From NCBI GenBank assembly GCA_021801305.1, contig JAJYYD010000056.1, positions 1-6,266 of the forward strand: a stretch of 6,266 nucleotides of DNA, given 5' to 3'. Shown in pieces: positions 1 through 5,155 of the stretch. Each line of letters starts with the position of its first letter. Position 1 is the stretch's first letter. Below the pieces are notes generated by a model. That model saw only the letters and a program-made list of their open reading frames with translations. It had not been told where the DNA came from and ran no database searches. Origin of the DNA: Thermoplasmata archaeon. GTDB lineage: Archaea; Thermoplasmatota; Thermoplasmata; Thermoplasmatales; Thermoplasmataceae. The position numbers and the translations under genes were made by a program.

Positions 1-82
1 TGTCGATCTCTTTCAGGGAATAGTATGAAAAATCCTTGTCTTTTACCTTCAATTTCCTTAAAACCTGATATTTACTTTCCAT
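1..82 (-). CDS. acnA: Aconitate hydratase (AcnA type), N-terminal fragment cut by window edge
   Basis: Reading the minus strand from an ATG at 82-80 gives 27 open codons that run off the left end of the window. The peptide contains KDKDFSYYSL at residues 14-23. The YYSL motif preceded by a D-K-x-[YF] stretch is characteristic of the N-terminus of aconitase A/IRP1 proteins (for example DKTYHYYSL in E. coli AcnA, from memory). Aconitase interconverts citrate and isocitrate in the TCA cycle using a [4Fe-4S] cluster in the cytoplasm. The cluster cysteines and catalytic residues lie outside the window, so only the N-terminal similarity supports the call. No Shine-Dalgarno sequence precedes the ATG, and the nearest AT-rich box (TAATTAATC, 111-119) lies about 30 bases upstream, compatible with a very short leader. 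The gene follows the peroxiredoxin on the same strand after a gap of 78 bases. Alternative: an unrelated protein with a chance YYSL. Confidence 0.68.
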   Translation of the reverse strand, partial: MESKYQVLRKLKVKDKDFSYYSLKEID

Positions 83-160
83 GATATATCAGTTCATGGT
101 ATTGGGAAATGATTAATTACTGTTTTGACGACTTTAACTCCTGAGGGTTCATTAAACAAT

Positions 161-625
161 TTACTGTTCGGATTTTGGAATCTGCAAGGTCTTCAAGGCT
201 TCTTTGGCCTCGTTAACATGATTTTTCGCATTCATCTGTGAATTATAAGCGTGAACTATCTTTCCCTCCTTTGAAATCACGTATGTTATTCTGGGTGGGA
301 GCAGCATTCCAGTTGCATCGTACAGCTTCCTGATCTTCTTATCCGGATCACTGACAAGGGTGAATGGAAGTTTTCGATTTTCCTTAAATTTTTTATGGGA
401 TTCAACTGAATCTGAACTTACTCCAACAACCTTTGTTTCAAGCTTGACCAGATCATCCCATTCATCCCTGAAGCTGCATGCTTCCGCAGTGCAACCAGGA
501 GTCTCATCCTTTGGATAGAAATAGAGAACGAGGTTGTTCCCGGAAATAAGGTCCTTCAGTGTCACTTTCTTATTTTCATCTGTCAATCCTTCGAAATCAG
601 GTGCTTTGTCCCCAACTTTAAGCAT
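161..625 (-). CDS. bcp: Peroxiredoxin, Bcp/PrxQ family (thiol peroxidase)
   Basis: Cytoplasmic thioredoxin-fold peroxidase that reduces hydrogen peroxide and organic hydroperoxides through a reactive cysteine, regenerated by a thioredoxin-like donor. Numbered from the upstream ATG at 649, the active site is P46-KDE-T50-PG-C53, the PxxxTxxC signature with peroxidatic Cys53. Cys58 five residues later sits where atypical 2-Cys Bcp/PrxQ proteins carry their resolving cysteine. Arg120 in the PPRITYVI strand matches the conserved active-site arginine. The start at 625 (154 residues, beginning [11 protein letters not shown]) is preferred: homologues normally begin with this strand, and a TATA-like TTATAT (648-653) lies about 26 bases upstream, which fits a leaderless transcript. 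The alternative ATG at 649 adds eight residues and overlaps that box. The stop is TAA at 163-161. It is divergent from the ABC exporter operon and upstream of the aconitase-like gene, with no obvious terminator between them. The peroxidase assignment is firm; donor and substrate range are not visible. Confidence 0.95.
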   Translation of the reverse strand: MLKVGDKAPDFEGLTDENKKVTLKDLISGNNLVLYFYPKDETPGCTAEACSFRDEWDDLVKLETKVVGVSSDSVESHKKFKENRKLPFTLVSDPDKKIRKLYDATGMLLPPRITYVISKEGKIVHAYNSQMNAKNHVNEAKEALKTLQIPKSEQ

Positions 626-647
626 GGTACTATTAATCCTAACCGCC

Positions 648-658
648 ATATAACTTTA
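648..658 (-). promoter_or_regulatory. Candidate TATA box of the peroxiredoxin gene
   Basis: The minus strand reads ATAAAGTTATA here. Its TTATAT core is centred about 26 bases upstream of the ATG at 625, the spacing expected between an archaeal TATA box and the transcription start. A start at 625 would give a leaderless mRNA. No comparably placed box or ribosome site was seen for the ATG at 649. Confidence 0.45.
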
Positions 659-718
659 TGCGACTTACTATCAGTTGATGGCAATTCTAAATTAATCCAG
701 AAAAAAACTAAATATCCG

Positions 719-726
719 TTTATAAT
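719..726 (+). promoter_or_regulatory. Candidate TATA box of the ABC exporter operon
   Basis: TTTATAAT lies in the peroxiredoxin/ABC divergent intergenic region. Archaeal spacing of about 25 bases puts transcription start near 748, leaving a leader of roughly 24 bases that contains the ribosome site at 758-763. A second AT-rich stretch, TAAATAT (709-715), is an alternative box. Confidence 0.5.
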
Positions 727-757
727 AATAAGGAATTCTCGTTGTTTATGAATATCT

Positions 758-763
758 GGAGGT
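758..763 (+). promoter_or_regulatory. Ribosome binding site fixing the start of the first ABC gene
   Basis: GGAGGT is a near-perfect Shine-Dalgarno match, ending nine bases before the ATG at 773. It strongly supports that start over any later methionine. Confidence 0.8.
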
Positions 764-772
764 TAAAGAGGG

Positions 773-2524
773 ATGGCTGCTAATGGAATCGGTAAAAAAT
801 TAGGGAAAATAGCTGATGTGTTTCAGCCCCTCCTCTTTTCCCGTCCTTACCTGCATGGAAAGTCCAAGTATCTTGGCGTAGTCATTGCAGCCGGTTTCAT
901 TTCCACCTTTGCCCGCCTTCTCATACCAATATACATAGGAGATGCTGTTTCCTCAATAGAATTAAGGAACATATCCGGAGTGATTGGATTTGCCTTCCTG
1001 ATCATATATGTTTCAATAATCTCAGGTGTGCTCAACTTTGTTGTTGGATATGGATCACAGTATATCAGCCAGAAGTACGCCTACAATCTCAGGAATACAG
1101 TGGTAAACCACCTTGTCAGGAAGAATTTTCATTATTTTGAAAGCAAGACCTCGGGAGATCTTCTCTCGCGATGCACCATGGATATACAGGCAACCAGGAA
1201 CTTTATTCTGGCCACACTTTCCCAACTTTTGCCCACCCTTTTCATGATAGGCATAGCCTTTTACCTCCTCATAACCCTGAACTTCTATTATGCAATGATT
1301 TTCCTTGTCACAGTCCCTGTTCTGATCTATCTTGGAATGGTTTTCCAGAGGAAACAGAGGACACACTGGAGAAGCATAAGGAATTATTATGGATCGATGA
1401 GCGAAAAGCTCCAGGAGAACATAGTGGGCCAGAGAGTAGTAAGAGGATTTTCTGCCCAGCAGCAGGAGGAGGAAAAATTCACAGACACCACCAATGACTA
1501 TTATTCAGAATACATGGATGTTGCGTACCTCAGGGGGACTTACAACAACCTCATGCCCCTTACAGTAAGTGCGGCGGCATCTGCAATTCTTATTTTTGGA
1601 GGATATACCGATATAATTACCGGAATCAGCGTGGGTGGACTGGTTGCCGCAATAAACATATTCTCACTCATAACTGCTCCGGTGAGTTCCCTGGGAAGGC
1701 TCATTGTATTTTCTGAAAATGCAAGGGCCGGCATTGGAAGGATAAACGAGGTAATAGGTCCAGATGATGAGGAACATATTGAAAAGTCAACCGGAAAATT
1801 CCCGAAAGGAAGCCTGGAGTTCAGTAATGTCAACTTCTCCAGATCGGGAAGGAAAATATTGAGGAATGTGAATCTTCAGATAAACCAGGGAGAATTCTTT
1901 GGCCTTACCGGAAGCACTGGAGCTGGAAAGACGTCGCTTGTCAATCTTATCACAAGGTACTATGATCCTGATTCAGGCGATATAACTGTTGGCGGGGCAA
2001 ACATAAGAAACATACCTCTGAGCCTTCTGAGGACCTCCGTGAGGGTGGTTCCACAGGAAATATCCCTTCTGTCCGGGTCAATAAGGGATAATATTGCCTT
2101 CGGTGACAGGGGCGCCTCCATAGAATCCATAAAGAAAGCCGCTTCAATAGCCATGATAGCTGATTTCATAGAGGGGCTTCCTGATGGATACGAAACTCTC
2201 GTTGGTGAAAGAGGCATAACACTTTCGGGTGGGCAGAGGCAGAGGGTTGCAATTGCAAGAGCTGTTCTCCATGTGCCCGAAATACTTATCCTGGATGATG
2301 CCACATCAAGCGTGGACCCTGAAACAGAGCTTGAAATTTTCAGGAACATTAAGAGTGAATTTCCCGGAATCGTAACAATCATAGTGACACACAGGGAATC
2401 TGCCCTGAAATTTTCTGACAAGATCGGGAAGATAGACAAAGGCACTCTGGTTGAGGTTTCAGACATAAGTGAGGTCCTGAATATCGTGGGATCAACTTTT
2501 TCTGAATCAATGGAGGGTACCTGA
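773..2524 (+). CDS. ABC exporter half-transporter, degenerate-site subunit
   Basis: A 583-residue membrane ABC half-transporter (type IV/ABCB-like exporter fold) with an N-terminal transmembrane domain fused to an ATPase domain. Six hydrophobic segments lie near residues 33-54, 70-94, 148-167, 171-190, 262-280 and 284-304. The nucleotide-binding domain runs from about 347. It has Walker A GSTGAGKT (380-387, Lys386), Q-loop Gln428, an X-loop VGERG (477-481), a perfect signature LSGGQ (484-488), Walker B ending in Asp508, and switch His540. The position after Walker B, normally the catalytic glutamate, is Asp509, the hallmark of the degenerate subunit of heterodimeric exporters such as TM287/288. 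The usual A-loop tyrosine is replaced by Arg357. The stop overlaps the ATG of the next ABC gene, so the two are almost surely coexpressed and form one complex. The substrate cannot be read from sequence; drugs, lipids or peptides are all possible. Confidence 0.95.
   Translation: MAANGIGKKLGKIADVFQPLLFSRPYLHGKSKYLGVVIAAGFISTFARLLIPIYIGDAVSSIELRNISGVIGFAFLIIYVSIISGVLNFVVGYGSQYISQKYAYNLRNTVVNHLVRKNFHYFESKTSGDLLSRCTMDIQATRNFILATLSQLLPTLFMIGIAFYLLITLNFYYAMIFLVTVPVLIYLGMVFQRKQRTHWRSIRNYYGSMSEKLQENIVGQRVVRGFSAQQQEEEKFTDTTNDYYSEYMDVAYLRGTYNNLMPLTVSAAASAILIFGGYTDIITGISVGGLVAAINIFSLITAPVSSLGRLIVFSENARAGIGRINEVIGPDDEEHIEKSTGKFPKGSLEFSNVNFSRSGRKILRNVNLQINQGEFFGLTGSTGAGKTSLVNLITRYYDPDSGDITVGGANIRNIPLSLLRTSVRVVPQEISLLSGSIRDNIAFGDRGASIESIKKAASIAMIADFIEGLPDGYETLVGERGITLSGGQRQRVAIARAVLHVPEILILDDATSSVDPETELEIFRNIKSEFPGIVTIIVTHRESALKFSDKIGKIDKGTLVEVSDISEVLNIVGSTFSESMEGT
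2512..2517 (+). promoter_or_regulatory. Ribosome binding site of the second ABC gene, inside the first
   Basis: GGAGGG lies within the last codons of the first ABC gene, six bases before the ATG at 2524. With the TGATG stop/start overlap (2522-2526) it indicates translational coupling, which would favour equal production of the two subunits. Confidence 0.75.
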
Positions 2525-4299
2525 TGCCAAAATCCTATGATGATGTGGAAGAGGAATACATGCATACGGGAAAGACCGGCAAGTCCTTTTTCCGTCTAGT
2601 GAGAGACATGGCGAAAATGAAAAAGGAGACCACCCTGATGGTTCTGGCGGTTATCTCCACGGCAATAGCCGGGACACTTTATCCTCTGGCGCTGGCTGAA
2701 GTCATAAACAACATAACTGCTAAGAATCTTCATTTTGTTTTCCTTTTTGCGGCAATATTCTTTGGACTCTATGTTGCACAGTTTTTTGCCAACAGGATAA
2801 GAACCATAACATCCACAAAACTAGCCCAGTCAACCATTAAGAACCTGAGAGACAGGTCATTCAACAGACTGCAATATGTCCCCATAGAGTTCTTCAGCAA
2901 GGTCAAGACAGGCTACCTCATGAGCAGGATCACAAATGATGCAGAGACACTCAGTGAATTCCTGACATTTCAGCTGCCCTCTGTGGTTTCAGGCATAACC
3001 ACAGTTATAGTTTCAATCGGGATAATGATGTACCTGGATTTCAACCTTACAATGTACAGCCTTGTAGTAATACCCATACTTGCTGGATTTTCCATTGCAA
3101 TACAGGGGAGGGTAAGGAAAAATTACCTCAGGACCAGAAGGACTATTGCCGCAATAACGGGAAATCTCGCAGAAAACATAGGTGCGATCAGGACAATTAA
3201 GGCATTCAATGTAGAGGATCGCACCGGAGAAAATTTCGATGGATTGAACGTGAACAACTTTGATGCAAACATGAAGGCAGCAAGGCTTTCGTCCCTTTAT
3301 GGAATGATTGTCAGGGTTATTGAGGCACTAGGAATTGCACTGGTCCTTTACGTTGGTTCACTGCAGCTCCTGGGCGGCTTTGTATCCGTGGGAATACTGG
3401 TGGCATTTGTTGTTTATGTGGAAGAGTTTTTCGATCCTGTTATTCAGCTGTCACAACTCTACAACTCCTATCAGTCTTCAATGGTTGGAGTCTCCAGGAT
3501 ATACGGCATAATAGATTCCGAAAAGGAAAGCGACTACGAAACCTCCAATCCGGTTGGAACATTCAGCAGTTCAATAGATTTCAGGGATGTAACGGTGACA
3601 TTTGGAAGCACAAGAGCCCTGGACGACGTGAATCTCTCCATTAAGAAAGGCGAGAAGGTCGCAATTGTCGGGCATACGGGTGCGGGCAAGACCACACTAT
3701 CGAACCTCATACTGAAGTTCCAGAAAACCACGTCCGGTTCGGTGACTGTTGACGGAAAGGACATTACGGATATATCCACCAAAAGTTACAGGCAACTCAT
3801 AGCACCAGTACTTCAGGAACCTTTCATGTTCAGGGGAACTGTATATGAGAATATAAAATTCGCAAAATCAGATGCAGGAAAGGAAGAGATCAACGAAATT
3901 GTTGATAAATTCGGGCTCAGGACAATATTTGACTCACTCCCGGACGGCCTGGAATCAAACGTCGGGGAAATGGGGAGAAACCTATCTGAAGGACAGAGGC
4001 AGGCTGTTTCAATAATAAGGGCATTCATAAGAGACCCGGAAATCCTCATAATGGATGAGGCAACTTCCCAGATAGATCCAAGATCTGAATATCTCATAAT
4101 ACAGGCACTCCAGAAGTTCCTTGCCAACAAGACGCTGATACTTATCACGCACAGGTTTTCCCTGATACAGATAGTTGACAGGATAGTTGTCATGGAGCTG
4201 GGAAAGATGGTCCAGACAGGCGAGTTCAGTGATCTGGTGAACAGGGAGGGACTTTTCAGGGACCTCTACCGTATACAGAGGGGCATGAACTACAGTTGA
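2524..4299 (+). CDS. ABC exporter half-transporter, catalytically competent subunit
   Basis: A 591-residue half-transporter of the same architecture as its upstream partner. Membrane segments lie near residues 37-60, 69-90, 149-170, 174-194, 256-279 and 284-305. The ATPase domain from about 351 has an aromatic A-loop residue (Phe360), Walker A GHTGAGKT (383-390, Lys389), Q-loop Gln431, VGEMG (480-484), Walker B ending in Asp511, catalytic Glu512, D-loop SQID (515-518) and switch His543. Its signature is LSEGQ (487-491), with Glu in place of the second-position Gly. In heterodimeric exporters the competent site is built from this subunit's Walker motifs and the partner's LSGGQ, while the degenerate site combines the partner's Asp509 with this LSEGQ. 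The first 30 residues are polar and charged, a short cytoplasmic extension. The start is set by the overlap and ribosome site. It converges with the peptidase gene five bases downstream. The exported substrate is unknown. Confidence 0.95.
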   Translation: MPKSYDDVEEEYMHTGKTGKSFFRLVRDMAKMKKETTLMVLAVISTAIAGTLYPLALAEVINNITAKNLHFVFLFAAIFFGLYVAQFFANRIRTITSTKLAQSTIKNLRDRSFNRLQYVPIEFFSKVKTGYLMSRITNDAETLSEFLTFQLPSVVSGITTVIVSIGIMMYLDFNLTMYSLVVIPILAGFSIAIQGRVRKNYLRTRRTIAAITGNLAENIGAIRTIKAFNVEDRTGENFDGLNVNNFDANMKAARLSSLYGMIVRVIEALGIALVLYVGSLQLLGGFVSVGILVAFVVYVEEFFDPVIQLSQLYNSYQSSMVGVSRIYGIIDSEKESDYETSNPVGTFSSSIDFRDVTVTFGSTRALDDVNLSIKKGEKVAIVGHTGAGKTTLSNLILKFQKTTSGSVTVDGKDITDISTKSYRQLIAPVLQEPFMFRGTVYENIKFAKSDAGKEEINEIVDKFGLRTIFDSLPDGLESNVGEMGRNLSEGQRQAVSIIRAFIRDPEILIMDEATSQIDPRSEYLIIQALQKFLANKTLILITHRFSLIQIVDRIVVMELGKMVQTGEFSDLVNREGLFRDLYRIQRGMNYS

Positions 4300-4301
4300 A
4301 A

Positions 4302-4319
4302 TTTTCAGTAATCTGAAAA
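4302..4319. terminator. Small hairpin at the convergent gene junction, possible bidirectional terminator
   Basis: TTTTCAG (4302-4308) and CTGAAAA (4313-4319) form a perfect 7-bp inverted repeat with a TAAT loop. It begins just after the ABC stop codon and overlaps the last codons and TGA of the minus-strand peptidase gene, so a transcript from either side crosses it. On the minus strand a run of six T precedes the CAG, which could itself act as an archaeal T-rich termination signal. The stem is AT-rich and weak, and archaeal termination does not require hairpins, so this is only a candidate. Confidence 0.35.
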
Positions 4320-5060
4320 AATTGCTTCAAGAATTGAATCACGCAGGGAAACAAAAGATTCGGTCCCTATGATTCTTGAAACCAGCGGCCTTCTTGGTGC
4401 AAATGATCTTGTTTTCTTGCCAGTTTTGTATAGGGTGGACATGTCCTCAAGTGCTGATTCACTGTCCCCTATTCCATCAATCAGCTTGAGTTCCATGGCT
4501 TTTCTTGGTGCAAAAACCTCCCCGGTGGCTATTTTTTCCATCTCCTCATCTGTGAATTTTCTTCTCTCCTTCACGCTGTCCCTGAAGACCTTGAATATCT
4601 CCGCAAGGATTTCATGATACTTTTCCGATGATTCCTTGTCAGGCTCGCTGAACGGCGAGTTCATGTCCTTGTACCTTCCAATCTTGTCCACATCCATTCT
4701 TATGCCAATCCGATCCATGAGGCTCCTGAAGTTCGGAACCATGCTTATAACCCCTATTGAACCGACTATGGACGTTTCAAGTGAATAGATCTTCCTGCAT
4801 GCGGAAGCCATCCAGTAAGCTCCCGATGCTCCCACACCGTTTATATAGGCATAAACAGGTTTCCTGGCATCTATCTTCCTTATTTTATTGAACAGAAGCT
4901 GGGATGATGTGGCATCCCCGCCTCCTGAATTGATCACCAGTATAACTCCGGCAATCTTCTTCTTCCTTTCCACTAATTCAAGAATCGGCCAGTAATCGTT
5001 TAGGGCCCTCTGGCTTATTTTCCCCGAAAAATTGATCTTCGCAACATACATATTACACAT
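4305..5060 (-). CDS. sppA: S49 family serine peptidase, SppA-like, without membrane anchor
   Basis: A 251-residue peptidase of the signal-peptide-peptidase SppA family, a Ser/Lys-dyad protease of crotonase-like fold that degrades cleaved signal peptides or other peptides. The likely nucleophile is Ser79 in GVGASGAYWMA and the general base Lys131 in GRYKDMNSPF. Their 52-residue spacing equals that of the Ser/Lys pair in bacterial and archaeal SppA (147/199 in B. subtilis, 162/214 in Thermococcus, from memory). A conserved glycine-rich loop NSGGGDATSSQ lies at 44-54. Unlike typical SppA, the protein begins directly at the first core strand (MYVAKINFSG), and no hydrophobic segment is visible. 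An in-frame TAA at 5078-5076, six codons upstream, rules out a longer form. The start at 5060 is supported by AGGAGGT five bases upstream; Met4 (5051) is an alternative. It lies 95 bases behind the permease gene on the same strand and converges with the ABC operon. Substrate and oligomeric state are unknown. Confidence 0.92.
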   Translation of the reverse strand: MCNMYVAKINFSGKISQRALNDYWPILELVERKKKIAGVILVINSGGGDATSSQLLFNKIRKIDARKPVYAYINGVGASGAYWMASACRKIYSLETSIVGSIGVISMVPNFRSLMDRIGIRMDVDKIGRYKDMNSPFSEPDKESSEKYHEILAEIFKVFRDSVKERRKFTDEEMEKIATGEVFAPRKAMELKLIDGIGDSESALEDMSTLYKTGKKTRSFAPRRPLVSRIIGTESFVSLRDSILEAIFSDY

Positions 5061-5065
5061 AATGA

Positions 5066-5072
5066 ACCTCCT
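5066..5072 (-). promoter_or_regulatory. Ribosome binding site of the SppA-like gene
   Basis: The minus strand reads AGGAGGT, a strong Shine-Dalgarno match ending five bases before the ATG at 5060 and 14 bases before the in-frame ATG at 5051. It favours the first ATG, provided the transcript starts upstream of it. Confidence 0.7.
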
Positions 5073-5117
5073 GATTTATAGTTAACCGGTAAGTTTCAGT
5101 AAAACCCAAATTCCTCA

Positions 5118-5123
5118 ATATTT
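5118..5123 (-). promoter_or_regulatory. Candidate TATA box of the SppA-like gene
   Basis: The minus strand reads AAATATTG across 5124-5117. Standard archaeal spacing would place transcription start near 5095, giving a leader of about 35 bases that keeps the ribosome site at 5066-5072. A competing box, TATAAATC (5080-5073), sits too close to the first ATG to leave that site in the mRNA, but is about 26 bases from Met4. Which one is used cannot be told from sequence. Confidence 0.3.
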
Positions 5124-5126
5124 CCG

Positions 5127-5139
5127 CATGCAATGCATG
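5127..5139. repeat. Short palindrome in the permease/peptidase gap, possible operator
   Basis: CATGCA (5127-5132) and TGCATG (5134-5139) are perfect inverted arms around a single A. The element lies between the permease stop and the peptidase start, three bases upstream (in minus-strand sense) of the AAATATT box, where a DNA-binding regulator could affect TFB/TBP binding. It is short enough to be chance. Confidence 0.3.
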
Positions 5140-5155
5140 TTCAGGCGATCATCCA

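Noticed and set aside
83..90. GATATATC, a perfect 8-bp palindrome touching the aconitase-like ATG
   Set aside because: It is too close to the ATG to be its TATA box, and no later in-frame ATG occurs in the visible 27 codons. Such AT palindromes are common by chance.
733..738. GAATTC palindrome near the ABC operon start as an operator
   Set aside because: Only six bases are symmetric and the flanks do not pair, so there is no support for a regulatory site.
1171..1497. 108-codon plus-strand frame inside the first ABC gene
   Set aside because: It is an alternate-frame shadow of the transmembrane domain with a His/Pro-rich low-complexity translation and no start signal.
1960..2565. Long open frame (201 codons) antisense to the first ABC gene
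   Set aside because: It lies wholly opposite the conserved ATPase domain of the first ABC gene and the start of the second. It has no ribosome site and its composition (Ser/Pro-rich) is that of a mirror frame.
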